Source of the DNA: Alphaproteobacteria bacterium
GTDB taxonomy: Bacteria; Pseudomonadota; Alphaproteobacteria; Reyranellales; Reyranellaceae
Length of the DNA: 64,000 bases
Reading direction: 5' to 3'
Assembly: GCA_016870115.1 (NCBI GenBank)
Contig: VGCH01000002.1
Location: 124,001 to 188,000 of the forward strand
Shown here: piece by piece, positions 25,308 through 34,372 of the stretch
Numbering within the stretch: position 1 is the first letter of the stretch
How the letters are laid out: every line of letters starts with the position of its first letter
Position numbers and translations under genes: made by a program
Notes under the pieces: model-generated
The model's database searches: none
The model's input: the letters and a program-made list of their open reading frames with translations, nothing else
What the model was told of the DNA's origin: nothing

Positions 25308-27101
25308 TCAGCGGTCGTCGACCCGCGAGACGATCCGATGGACTTCGGTGGGTTCGGTCACCGGGATCGAGCAGAGACCGTTGGCGCAGGCGAAGGCGGC
25401 GGCTTCCTCGAGCTCGGGATATTCGACATCCGAGAGAGCCAGCGGCCCCTCGCGTCGATCCCACCACTCGATGCGGAGGTAGCGCGTGGGGTAGCGGCGC
25501 GCGGCCTCGTAGAGGCGTCGGGCCGCAGGATCGTCCTTGGCACCGACGATAGTGACGTGGGTGGGTTCACGCGACAGTTCGCGGTCGGCCAGCAACGCAC
25601 CGGGCACGATCAGATCATCCTCGGCCAGCGAGATCAGATAGCGCATGCCATGCTCGGCACCGGCGCGGAACTCGGTCCGGCCGGTGTAGCGATGCAGCAG
25701 GTTCAACAGACGCACGCTCGCCATGTTCTCGTCGATCTGCCGCACCGGACGGGCGAGCGCGCCGCGGGCGCCTTGCGTGGGCACGCGCACCATGAATCCG
25801 CCGGCGGGATCGGTGTGATCGCGCAGGATCACGGCCGCGAGTTCGCCGGCGATCGAGAGGTAGCGGCGCTCGGCGGTGCTGCGATGGAGTGCGAGCGCGG
25901 CTTCGGCGATGGCGAGCGTATCGCCGAGATGCGTATCCGCGTCGGTCGGCTGGGCATGTCCCATGCCGCCGCCCGGTGCGCGGCGGTGAGCAAGCGCCCA
26001 CGCCACCGCGGCGCGGGCCGCATCCAGCAAGGCGGCATCGCCGGTTACGTCGTAGAGCGCGGCAAGGCTCGCGGCCGCCCAGCCGGTCTCGCGGGCGTAG
26101 AGCGAGCGGTCGATCGGCGGCTGCGGGCCGGCGCGACGCGCGGCGTCGGGCAAGGCGTAGAATTTTCCACCCGGCAGCTCGGGTGACGCATCGGCGTCCT
26201 GGCTGACATAGAAGGCGCCAGACGGATCGCGCATGAACGCCGTCAGCCAACGCGCGACTTCGCGAGCCGCCGCGAGATGCGCGGGGTCGCCCTCGATCTG
26301 CCAGGCGAGCACGTAAGTTCGGATCGCGTCGCGCTGGATGTTGAGCAGCTTCTCGAAATGCGCGCCGGACCAGTCGGGACGGTCGGCATATTGGTAGATC
26401 CCGCCCCACACCGGATCGATCAGGCGCGTGGCTCCGGACAGCGTGCGCAGAGCCATCGCCCGCCACGGCGCGGGCTCGGCGTTGCGCGCGAGCGTGCGGC
26501 CGCGTTCCAGTGCCCACTCAACCGTGTCGCCGTGAATGAAGCGATGCACATTGCCGAAGCCGCCATTGATCTTGTCGTGAGCGGCATCGATCAGCGTCTC
26601 GGTTTGCGCGCGCCGTGCGGCCGAGAGACCGCCGACCGAAGGCGGAACCTCGACCCCCAGGCGCTGCTCGGGTAGCGCCGATGGATCCTCGATCACCGCG
26701 GTGATCAGGCGATCAAACAGCTCCGGCGAGATATAGCCGCGGCGCTTGAAGATCTCGTTGCCGTCCTTGTCGAACATGATAGTGGCCGGCGACCCCCAGT
26801 TCTCGTAGCGGTAGGAGAGCTCAGGGTCGGAATCCTGATCGACGCGCACTGCGATGAAACGCTCGGCGAGTCGTCGCTGGATCGCCGGATCGCGGTAGGT
26901 CGTGCGCTCCATCACATGGCACCAGTGGCACCACACCGCCGCCATATGGAGCAGGATGTACTTGTTCTCGCGGGCGGCGCGGTCGAACAGCGCGTCGCTC
27001 CAGCGATGCCAGGTGAGGCCGCTCTGATCGGCGCGGGCCGATGGGGTCAACGCGGGGGCCACCGCGATCAGGATCGCGATCAGGGAAAGGAAACGCTGCA
27101 T
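25308..27101 (-). CDS. YyaL/DUF255-type thioredoxin-domain protein, secreted
   Basis: This 597-residue protein has a signal peptide (MQRFLSLIAILIAVAPALTP), so it differs from the usual cytosolic members. The N-terminal DUF255 thioredoxin-like domain carries AAVWCHWCHVM with Cys58 and Cys61 and FIAVRVDQDSDPEL. The rest (about 170-480) forms an (alpha/alpha)6 barrel like that of N-acylglucosamine epimerases (WGGIYQYAD, RETGWAAASLAALYDVTGD). Function in bacteria is not established. Confidence 0.82.
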   Translation of the reverse strand: MQRFLSLIAILIAVAPALTPSARADQSGLTWHRWSDALFDRAARENKYILLHMAAVWCHWCHVMERTTYRDPAIQRRLAERFIAVRVDQDSDPELSYRYENWGSPATIMFDKDGNEIFKRRGYISPELFDRLITAVIEDPSALPEQRLGVEVPPSVGGLSAARRAQTETLIDAAHDKINGGFGNVHRFIHGDTVEWALERGRTLARNAEPAPWRAMALRTLSGATRLIDPVWGGIYQYADRPDWSGAHFEKLLNIQRDAIRTYVLAWQIEGDPAHLAAAREVARWLTAFMRDPSGAFYVSQDADASPELPGGKFYALPDAARRAGPQPPIDRSLYARETGWAAASLAALYDVTGDAALLDAARAAVAWALAHRRAPGGGMGHAQPTDADTHLGDTLAIAEAALALHRSTAERRYLSIAGELAAVILRDHTDPAGGFMVRVPTQGARGALARPVRQIDENMASVRLLNLLHRYTGRTEFRAGAEHGMRYLISLAEDDLIVPGALLADRELSREPTHVTIVGAKDDPAARRLYEAARRYPTRYLRIEWWDRREGPLALSDVEYPELEEAAAFACANGLCSIPVTEPTEVHRIVSRVDDR

Positions 27102-27159
27102 GCGCGCAATCTACGACCGGCCGTTGCCCGACGGATGAGGCCCTCGCGCGGATGTGAAG

Positions 27160-27492
27160 TCAGTTGCGAATCTGCAGCCGCTCCAGCTCCGCGCCGAGGC
27201 GGCCCGTCAGAAACATCCCGCACATGCGGAAATCGCTGATCAGCGACCAGAGCGGCGCCTCAAACGTGGCGGGCTTGTTGTTCTCGATCACGAAATGGCC
27301 GAACCAGGCCGGTCCGTAGCCGAAGACCGGCACCGCCAGCAGCAGCCACCAGCTCGAGGTCGTGACCGCCACCGCCAGCGCCAGCGTGGCGGCGATGGTG
27401 CCGAAATAGTGGACGGCCCGGGTTTGCCGCTTGCTGTGCTCGCGGAGATAGAAGGGCCAGAACTCGGCGTAGGTGTGGAAGCGCTTGGCCAT
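27160..27492 (-). CDS. Mpo1/DUF962 family membrane protein
   Basis: This 110-residue protein matches the Mpo1-like (DUF962) family: FHTYAEFWPFYLREHSKR, the first conserved His in AVHYFGTIAA, and GYGPAWFGHFVIENNKPATF with the second. Two to three hydrophobic helices lie in between. Yeast Mpo1 is an Fe(II)-dependent dioxygenase of 2-hydroxy fatty acids; bacterial members are mostly uncharacterised, so only a membrane lipid-related role is suggested. Confidence 0.88.
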   Translation of the reverse strand: MAKRFHTYAEFWPFYLREHSKRQTRAVHYFGTIAATLALAVAVTTSSWWLLLAVPVFGYGPAWFGHFVIENNKPATFEAPLWSLISDFRMCGMFLTGRLGAELERLQIRN

Positions 27493-27501
27493 GGCCGGAG
27501 T

Positions 27502-28707
27502 TTAGCCCAGGGCGCCGGCCTTGCGCAGCCCGTTGATCTCGGCGGCGGTGAATCCCGCTTCGCCCAGCACGGATTCGGTATGCTCGCCCAGCGCCGGTGG
27601 CGGACCGGGCCGGCGCGCGGTCGCGAAGCCGAGTCGGATGGGATTGTTCACCACCCGCGGCACCTCGGGATTGTCGGTCGGCGTGAACAGCCCGGCATGC
27701 TCGGCCTGGGGGTCCTCGACCACCTCGGCGACCCGGCCGATCACGCCGAACGGCAGGCCGGCCGCGCCAAGTCGCGCGGCCCAGATGTCGTAGGGCTCTC
27801 GCCGGAAGAGCGCCGCGAGTTCGGCTCCCAGCGCGATGGCGTTGGCGCGTCGTCCCTCTCGGCTTGCGAAGCGGGGCTCGTTTTCGAGATCGGGTCGCTC
27901 GATGGCGGCACAGAACGCGGCCCAGCGTCGGTCGTCGCGCACCAGCAGCAACTGAAGCCAGCGGTCGTCTGCGGTCCGATAGAGATTGGCGAGCGCATTG
28001 CGCGGCCGGTCCGGCGGCTGCCGCGGCGGCAGGGCGGCGCCGACCAGCGCGCCCTGCAGCGTCGTGCCATTGGCCCAGGCGCCGTTGGCATAGAGCGAGG
28101 TGCCGACCCAGCCGCCGCGTCCCGTGCGATCACGCCGCCGCAGCCCCATCAGGATCGCGGCGACGAGGGTCATGGCGGTGGCGCGATCACCCTGCGCGGG
28201 CAGCGAGACGCCCGGCGGTCCGCCCTCGTGGCGCGCGGCGTCGAGAATGCCGGCACGCCCGAAATAGGCGGTGATGTCGAAGCCCGGCCGATCGCGCTCG
28301 GGGCCGGTCTCGCCAAAACCGGTCAGCGAGCAATAGACGAGCCGTGGATGGCGCGGTTCGAGATCCTCCCAGCGCAACCGCAGGCGCTCGCGCACGGCGA
28401 TGGGGAAGTTCACGATCGCGACATCGGCGCGATCGAGCAGACGATCCAGCGCACCGCGCCCGGCGTCGGTCTTGAGATCGAGGGTGACGGAGCGCTTCAA
28501 CCGGCCATCGAGCTGCCAGGGAAAGTTCACCGCGCTCTGGGGATAGCCGACGCTTCGGAAATTCTGGCGGTGCGGATCGCCGTCCGGCGGTTCGATCTTG
28601 ATCACGTCGGCGCCGAAATCCGCGAGCGTCGCGGCCGCCGCGGGTCCGGCGATGAACGAGCTGATATCGAGAACAGTGAGACCGGCGAGCGGCGCTTCCT
28701 CGCTCAT
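27502..28707 (-). CDS. CaiB/BaiF family CoA transferase (second of a tandem pair)
   Basis: This 401-residue family III CoA transferase has MSEEAPLAGLTVLDISSFIA, DVIKIEPPDGDPHRQ, VNFPIAVRERLRLRWEDL and YCSLTGFGETGPERDRPGFD; the catalytic Asp of the family should lie near residue 150-170. It moves CoA between organic acids, with the substrate unknown. ATG 28705-28707 overlaps the stop of its paralogue (ATGA), so both are translationally coupled. Both copies are 401 residues long and align throughout, which suggests a tandem duplication and possibly a heteromer. Confidence 0.88.
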   Translation of the reverse strand: MSEEAPLAGLTVLDISSFIAGPAAAATLADFGADVIKIEPPDGDPHRQNFRSVGYPQSAVNFPWQLDGRLKRSVTLDLKTDAGRGALDRLLDRADVAIVNFPIAVRERLRLRWEDLEPRHPRLVYCSLTGFGETGPERDRPGFDITAYFGRAGILDAARHEGGPPGVSLPAQGDRATAMTLVAAILMGLRRRDRTGRGGWVGTSLYANGAWANGTTLQGALVGAALPPRQPPDRPRNALANLYRTADDRWLQLLLVRDDRRWAAFCAAIERPDLENEPRFASREGRRANAIALGAELAALFRREPYDIWAARLGAAGLPFGVIGRVAEVVEDPQAEHAGLFTPTDNPEVPRVVNNPIRLGFATARRPGPPPALGEHTESVLGEAGFTAAEINGLRKAGALG

Positions 28708-29909
28708 CGCATGCCGCCACTCGCGCGCAGCGCCTCGATTTCCGCTTCGCCGAAGCCCGCCTCGCGCAGCACCTCGGCGCTGTGCTCGCCGAGGGCGGGC
28801 GCGGGTCCGGCGATGCGCTGGGTGGCGAAGCTCACGCGCATCGGATTGGCGAGGGTGCGGGGAACGTCCGGCGTCGCCGTGGCCACGATGGCGCCGCTGG
28901 CGACGGCCTGCGCGTCGTCGGGAATGTCCTGCGGGCGGCTGATCACGCCGAACGTCACGTCCTCTGCCGCCAACGCGGCGCGCCAATGCTCGTAGGGCCG
29001 GCTCTCGAAGCTGCGGGCGAGCTCCGCGGCCAGCGCGGCCGAATTCTTGCGGCGCGGCGCCAGCTCGGCGAAGCGCGGATCGTCCGCGAGCTCGGGCCGC
29101 TGCAAGGCCCGACACAGCGGCGCCCAGAGCTTGTCCTCGCGCACGATGGTGAGCTGCAGCCAGCGGTCATCGGCGGTGCGGTAGAGATTGCCCAGCGCGG
29201 TGCGCGGCCGGTCGCGCGGTGGACGCGGCGGCAGGAAGGCGCCCACCAGCGCGGCCTGGGCGACCACCCCGCACGACCAGAGCCCGTTGCCGAGGAGCGA
29301 TGTGCCGACCCACGAACCTTCGCCGGTTTTCATGCGGTGCATCAGCGCGAGCAGGATCGAGGAAACGAGACCCATCGAAGTCGCGCGATCGCCCTGCGCC
29401 GGCACTGCCGTGCCGGGCGGTCCTCCCTCGTAGCGTTGGGCGTCGAACAGGCCGGAACGGGCGAAGTACGCCGTGGCGTCGAAGCCAGGGCGATCGCGAT
29501 CCGGACCCTCCTCGCCATAGCCGGTGAGCGAAGCGTAGATCAGCCGCGGATTGACCTCGCGAACATCGTCGTAGCTGAGACGCAGCTTCTCGCGCACCGG
29601 CGGCGGGAAATTGCAGATCAGCACGTCGGCGGTGGCGAGCACGCGATCGAACGCGGCGCGCGCGGCGGGCTGTTTGAGATCGAGGACGAGGCTCCGCTTG
29701 TTGCGCGAGTCCATCGCCCAGGGATAGTTCACCGCCGCCTTCGGGTAGGATGGCGAGTCGTGCATGATCGAGCGGTTGGGATCGCCCTCGGGCCCCTCCA
29801 CCTTGATGACGTCGGCGCCCCAGTCGCCCAGCACCACCGCAGCGGCGGGGGCGGCGATGAACGAGCTGATGTCCAGCACCTTGAGGCCGGCAAGCGGAAG
29901 CGCGGTCAT
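28704..29909 (-). CDS. CaiB/BaiF family CoA transferase (first of a tandem pair)
   Basis: This 401-residue paralogue of the following gene has LPLAGLKVLDISSFIAAPAA, DVIKVEGPEGDPNRS, YASLTGYGEEGPDRDRPGFD and LYRTADDRWLQLTIVREDK. It belongs to the same CoA-transferase family with intertwined dimers. It is divergent from a sulfatase gene about 100 bases away. The close similarity to its neighbour points to recent duplication; no pathway partner inside the window fixes its substrate. Confidence 0.88.
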   Translation of the reverse strand: MTALPLAGLKVLDISSFIAAPAAAVVLGDWGADVIKVEGPEGDPNRSIMHDSPSYPKAAVNYPWAMDSRNKRSLVLDLKQPAARAAFDRVLATADVLICNFPPPVREKLRLSYDDVREVNPRLIYASLTGYGEEGPDRDRPGFDATAYFARSGLFDAQRYEGGPPGTAVPAQGDRATSMGLVSSILLALMHRMKTGEGSWVGTSLLGNGLWSCGVVAQAALVGAFLPPRPPRDRPRTALGNLYRTADDRWLQLTIVREDKLWAPLCRALQRPELADDPRFAELAPRRKNSAALAAELARSFESRPYEHWRAALAAEDVTFGVISRPQDIPDDAQAVASGAIVATATPDVPRTLANPMRVSFATQRIAGPAPALGEHSAEVLREAGFGEAEIEALRASGGMR

Positions 29910-30008
29910 GTTCCTCCCGGGAGTTCTTGTCGGGGCCGATTGTGGCGCGCCTCTCGACCATGCGCCATTGGCCCGTTACCGTGCCGCCCGACGAAACACG
30001 GAGACGAC

Positions 30009-31433
30009 ATGGCCCGCACCCGCAAGAAGCCGAACCTCTTGGTCGTGCTGATCGACGACCTGCGCTTCGACGAACTCGGCTGCTGTGGGCACCCCTATAT
30101 GAAGACGCCGCACACCGACCGGCTGGCAGCGGAGGGCGCGCGCTTCACCTCGGCGTTCCACACCACACCGCTCTGTTCGCCGAATCGCGCCTCGATCCTC
30201 ACCGGCCAGTATGCGAGCCGGCACGGCGTCATCGACAATGTGGCGCGCGACGCCCACAGCCATCGCCTGCCCAACTATCACCCGATCCTGCAACGCCTGG
30301 GCTATCGCACCGGCCATGTCGGCAAGTGGCACATGGGCAATTCCGGCGGTCCGCGCCCCGGTTACGATCGCTGGGTGAGTTTCCCCGGGCACGGCGAGAT
30401 CATCGATCCGATCCTGAACATCGACGGGAAGGAAGAGCGCTACCCCGGCTACATCACCGATCACCTGAACGCCCATGCGCTCGAGTTCCTGAAGTCGAAG
30501 GACGAGCGGCCCTTTGCGCTGTTCCTCGCGCACAAGGCAGTGCATCCCGACGCCTACCAATCGGCCGACGGCACGCTCGATCTCACGCGCCTCGCGGGTC
30601 CAGGGCGCGGCGGCTACATCCCGGCGGAACGACACCGCGACCTCTATCGCGACGCCGTCTTCCCGCCGGCGCCCAATGTGAAGTCGCTCGACGAGGTGGT
30701 GAAGCAGAAGCCGGCCTGGACCGAGGCCTTCGCGCTCAAGACCGCGGAGCAATCCCGCGCGGTGCTGGATCGCATCGGCGCCGGCACCCAGGAAGAGGTG
30801 CGCCAGCGCGCTCGCATGATGGCCTCGGTCGACGAGGGCATGGGCGAGATCCTGGCGCTGCTGGAGAAGCGCGGCCAGCTTGACGATACCTTCGTGCTGT
30901 TCCTCGGCGACAACGGCTATTTCTTCGGTGAGCACGGGCTCGGTCCGGAGCGCCGCTTCGCCTACGAGGAAGGCATCAAGTCGCCGTTCCTGATCCGCTA
31001 TCCGGCGTGGTTCGCCCCGGGCGCGCGCATCGACGACATGGTGCTGGCGCTCGATATCGCGCCGACGCTGGTCGAGTTGGCGGGCGGCAAGGCCGCCGAC
31101 ATGGCGCACATGCAGGGCCGGTCGCTGCGGCCCCTCGCGCGTCGCGGAAAGCCCGGGTGGGCGTGGCGGCAATCCTTCATGTGCGAGTACTTCAGCGAGA
31201 ACGCCATGCCGTGGCTGATCGGCATGAGCTACAAGGCCGTCCGCACGCGCCGCCACAAGTACATTCACTGGACCCAGCAATCGGCCGACGGGATCGCCCG
31301 CGACGAACTCTACGATCTCGCGGCCGATCCTTACGAGATGAAGAACCTGATCCGCAGCCGCGCCGAGACGGCCACGGTGAAGCGCCTACGGACCGAGCTC
31401 GCGCGGCTGGTCGCGCAATCGGTCGGACTCTAG
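30009..31433 (+). CDS. Sulfatase (arylsulfatase family), formylglycine type
   Basis: This 474-residue protein has the metal-binding pair D16-D17 in LLVVLIDDLR, and Cys56 in LCSPNRASILTG, a C-x-P-x-R site where Cys is converted to formylglycine by a modifying enzyme. THVGKWHMG-like residues (GHVGKWHMGN), HKAVHPD and FLGDNGYFFGEHGL complete the active site. There is no signal peptide, so it is probably cytosolic; phosphonate or phosphate ester hydrolases of this superfamily are an alternative. It is followed after 12 bases by a Bug-type binding protein. Confidence 0.88.
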   Translation: MARTRKKPNLLVVLIDDLRFDELGCCGHPYMKTPHTDRLAAEGARFTSAFHTTPLCSPNRASILTGQYASRHGVIDNVARDAHSHRLPNYHPILQRLGYRTGHVGKWHMGNSGGPRPGYDRWVSFPGHGEIIDPILNIDGKEERYPGYITDHLNAHALEFLKSKDERPFALFLAHKAVHPDAYQSADGTLDLTRLAGPGRGGYIPAERHRDLYRDAVFPPAPNVKSLDEVVKQKPAWTEAFALKTAEQSRAVLDRIGAGTQEEVRQRARMMASVDEGMGEILALLEKRGQLDDTFVLFLGDNGYFFGEHGLGPERRFAYEEGIKSPFLIRYPAWFAPGARIDDMVLALDIAPTLVELAGGKAADMAHMQGRSLRPLARRGKPGWAWRQSFMCEYFSENAMPWLIGMSYKAVRTRRHKYIHWTQQSADGIARDELYDLAADPYEMKNLIRSRAETATVKRLRTELARLVAQSVGL

Positions 31434-31445
31434 AAGGAGACGTCC

Positions 31446-32420
31446 ATGTCGCATCGTCGCCGTGTCGTTCTGGCGGGACTCGCCGCGTTGCCGTTCGCTG
31501 GTCCGGCCACCGCGCAGACCTGGCCGCAAAAGCCGATCCGCCTGCTGGTGCCATTGGGCGCTGGCGGCACCGCCGACATCGTGGCGCGAGTCATCGCCGA
31601 GGAGGCGGCCAAGGCGCTGGGCCAGAACATCGTGATCGACAACAAGCCGGGCGCCGGCGGCACGATCGCTTCGGCCGAGGCCGCGCGCGCGGCGGCCGAC
31701 GGCTACACCATGCTGCTGGTGTCGCAGGGCACGATGGTCTTCAACATGGGCCTCTACAAATCGCCCGGCTACGACTCGCAGAAGGATCTAGCGCCGGTGG
31801 CGCTGACCGGTGGCGTCTCCAATGTGCTCATCGTGCCACCGTCCAGCCCGTTCAAGTCGGTCGCCGACGTGATCGCGGCGGCCCGCGCCAAGCCCGGCGA
31901 GATCACCTATTCCTCGGGCGGGGCGGGAACCAGCCACCACATGTCGTCGGTGCTGTTCGAGTTGCGCGCCGGTATCAAGCTTCAGCACGTGCCGTATCGC
32001 ACCGCGCCCGCCGGCATTCTCGCGGTGATGAACAGCGAAGTGCAGATGGCCTTCTACAACACGCCCACGGTGCTGCAGCAGATCCGTGGCGACAAGTTGC
32101 GCGCGCTCGCCGTCACCAGCGAGGGACGCAACGAGCTGCTGCCCAGCGTGCCCACTATGGGTGAGGCCGGGGTGCGCGACTATCTGGTGAATACCTGGGT
32201 CGGGTTCGCGGTGCCCCGTGGCACACCGCAGCCCGTTATCCAGCGGCTGAACGCCGAGTTCAATCGCGCCGCCCAGCTGCCGGCGGTGCGCGAGAAGATG
32301 CTGGCGCAGGGCATCGAACTCGCCCCGCCGCAGGCGCCCGAGGCGGTCGACAAGCTGGTGCGCGACGACCTCGCGCTCTGGGTTCCGATCATCAAGGCCG
32401 CCGGCGCCTCGGCCGACTGA
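31446..32420 (+). CDS. Bug/TctC-type tripartite tricarboxylate transporter binding protein
   Basis: This 324-residue protein starts with a secretion signal (RRRVVLAGLAALPFAGPATA) and has the family features WPQKPIRLLVPLGAGGTADI, VIDNKPGAGGTIA and LAVTSEGRNELLPSVPTMGE. It should bind a carboxylate or amide in the periplasm. The membrane TctA/TctB partners are not in the window, as is frequent for the many Bug paralogues. A good AGAAGGAGA ribosome site precedes the ATG, and the short gap suggests co-transcription with the sulfatase gene. Confidence 0.9.
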   Translation: MSHRRRVVLAGLAALPFAGPATAQTWPQKPIRLLVPLGAGGTADIVARVIAEEAAKALGQNIVIDNKPGAGGTIASAEAARAAADGYTMLLVSQGTMVFNMGLYKSPGYDSQKDLAPVALTGGVSNVLIVPPSSPFKSVADVIAAARAKPGEITYSSGGAGTSHHMSSVLFELRAGIKLQHVPYRTAPAGILAVMNSEVQMAFYNTPTVLQQIRGDKLRALAVTSEGRNELLPSVPTMGEAGVRDYLVNTWVGFAVPRGTPQPVIQRLNAEFNRAAQLPAVREKMLAQGIELAPPQAPEAVDKLVRDDLALWVPIIKAAGASAD

Positions 32421-32501
32421 CCGCCGCGATTCTTGCCAAGCGGGCGGGTGGCGCGTATCTCTGCGCCTTCCACCACTTGAACGGCGCGGACGCAGCAAAT
32501 C

Positions 32502-33515
32502 ATGGGCTACAGGGTCGCCGTTGTCGGCGCGACCGGCAATGTCGGTCGCGAAATGCTGCAGATCCTGGCCGAACGCAACTTCCCGGCCGACGAGGTGGTG
32601 GCGCTCGCGTCGGCACGCTCGGCCGGCCGGCAGATCTCCTTCGGTGAGCATGGCACGCTCAAGTGCCAGGACCTCGCGCGCTACGATTTCAAGGGCATCG
32701 ATCTGGTGCTGAGCTCGCCCGGCGCCAAGGTGTCGGCGGAGAACAGCCCGCGCGCCGCCCGAGCCGGCGCCATCGTGATCGACAACACCTCGCACTTTCG
32801 CATGGACCCGGATGTGCCGCTGGTCGTGCCCGAGGTGAACGCGCCGGCGATCGCGGGCTACACCCGGCGCAACATCATCGCCAATCCCAACTGCTCGACC
32901 ATCCAGATGGTGGTGGCGCTGAAGCCGTTGCATGCGGCGGCCACCATCCGCCGCGTCGTGGTCGCGACCTATCAGTCGACTTCGGGCGCCGGCAAGGAGG
33001 GGATGGACGAGCTCCTGAACCAGACCAAGAGTTTCTTCGTCAACCAGACGCTGGACCCGCGCAAGTTCACCAAGGACATCGCCTTCAACGTCATTCCCCA
33101 TATCGACCAGTTCATGGATGACGGCTCGACCAAGGAAGAATGGAAGATGGTGGTCGAGACCAAGAAGATTCTCGACCCGAAGATCAAGGTGCATGCGACC
33201 TGCGTGCGGGTGCCGACCTTCGTGGGCCACGCCGAGGCGGTGAACATCGAGTTCGAGCAGCCGCTGGAGGAAGAGGACGCGCGTCGACTGCTGGCCGCGC
33301 AGCCCGGCATCCTGGTGGTGGATCGCCGTGAGAATGGCGGCTACGTCACGCCGAAGGAAATCACCGGCCAGGATGGCGTGTTCGTGAGCCGGGTGCGCAG
33401 CGATCCCACGGTCGAGAACGGACTTGCGCTGTGGATCGTGAGCGACAATCTGCGCAAGGGCGCGGCGTTGAACGCCGTGCAAATCGCCGAAGAACTGGTC
33501 AGGAGCTACGTCTAG
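32502..33515 (+). CDS. asd: Aspartate-semialdehyde dehydrogenase
   Basis: This 337-residue enzyme reduces aspartyl phosphate to the semialdehyde in lysine, threonine, methionine and diaminopimelate synthesis. NADP-binding GATGNVGREML is at the N-terminus, catalytic Cys131 in NPNCSTIQ, and substrate-binding residues lie in STSGAGKEGMDEL and RVPTFVGHAEAVNIEF. Length and motifs fit the bacterial form. The 5' region contains a GGCGC/GCGCC hairpin (32450-32467). A broken glycosyltransferase-like gene starts three bases after its stop. Confidence 0.95.
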   Translation: MGYRVAVVGATGNVGREMLQILAERNFPADEVVALASARSAGRQISFGEHGTLKCQDLARYDFKGIDLVLSSPGAKVSAENSPRAARAGAIVIDNTSHFRMDPDVPLVVPEVNAPAIAGYTRRNIIANPNCSTIQMVVALKPLHAAATIRRVVVATYQSTSGAGKEGMDELLNQTKSFFVNQTLDPRKFTKDIAFNVIPHIDQFMDDGSTKEEWKMVVETKKILDPKIKVHATCVRVPTFVGHAEAVNIEFEQPLEEEDARRLLAAQPGILVVDRRENGGYVTPKEITGQDGVFVSRVRSDPTVENGLALWIVSDNLRKGAALNAVQIAEELVRSYV

Positions 33516-33518
33516 CCG

Positions 33519-34318
33519 ATGGCATTGGGTCCTATGGAATGGGTTCCGAGAGGCGTCGCTCCGGCACCGATGCGCGAGGCTCCGGCGGTGCCGGCGGCCT
33601 CCCAGCCCGCTGCGGCCCCTGCCGCTAAAGCCGCTCCGGCGCCTGCCGCCAAGCCCGCCGCGGCGCCAGCATCCGGCGCGGCACCGGCGGCCCCCGCTGG
33701 TCTCGCTCGACTACATCGATCACGTCGTGGCGGAGGGCGAGCCGCTGCCTGAGTTCGACCTTCACGCCTCGCTTCTGTCGCTGCCCTGGCTCTGCGGGCC
33801 GGAGCTTGGCCGTGCCGCCGCCGAAACAGCGTACCTTCATCCGCCCCGGGAAAGCCGCATCAAGCTCGGCCGCCTGCCGCGCGCCAAGCTGCGTCTCGGT
33901 GTCTACTGGGCGGCGATGCCCGGGCAACCGCTCGACCGGCAGCGCTCGGCGCCGTTCCGCCACTTCATGGCGCTGGCGGGCGATCCCGAGTTGCTCGTGT
34001 TCAGCCTGCAGGGCGGCGTGAATCAGAAGGACATCCAGCAGTTCGGCGCGGGCGGGATCGTCCACGATGTCGGTCGCGGCATCTTCGACTTCGCCGAGGC
34101 GGCGACGGCGCTGGCGCAGCTCGATCTCCTGATCTCCATCGACGCGCCGATCGCCCACTTGGCGGCCGCCATGGGCATGCCGACCTGGGTGCTGACGCCG
34201 CCGGCGGTCGATTGGCGCTGGGGTGCGGCTGTTCCGCCAGTCCGGCGCTGACTGGAGCGCTGTCTTCGACGAGATCGCGCGTGAGCTCGATCGCCTGAAG
34301 GCTGAAGTCGCGGCCTGA
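33519..34318 (+). pseudogene. Glycosyltransferase-like C-terminal domain with Ala/Pro-rich head, frameshifted twice
   Basis: Three frames must be joined. From ATG 33519 an Ala/Pro/Lys-rich head (APAAKAAPAPAAKPAAAPAS) leads to a CCCCC run at 33691-33695. Removing one C continues into LVSLDYIDHVVAEGEPLPEF, DLHASLLSLPW, KLRLGVYWAAMPGQPLDRQR, FSLQGGVNQKDIQQF and ISIDAPIAHLAAAMGMPTWV. At the GGGG run 34220-34223, removing one G continues VRLFRQSGADWSAVFDEIA to the TGA at 34316-34318. The body resembles the glycosyltransferase domain found at the end of TPR proteins, but the expected DDSPWYP-like segment is missing between RW and RLFRQ. Real decay is likelier than base error alone. Confidence 0.65.
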
Positions 34319-34372
34319 TTCCAGCGAGACCGGAGATGCTCTAGGGTCGCCGTTCACATCCGGGGACCCGAC

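Noticed and set aside
27154-28995. A 613-codon plus-strand frame over the DUF962 and CoA-transferase genes
   Set aside because: Composition is Gly/Arg/Ala/Asp biased with no domain, while the minus strand encodes conserved families.
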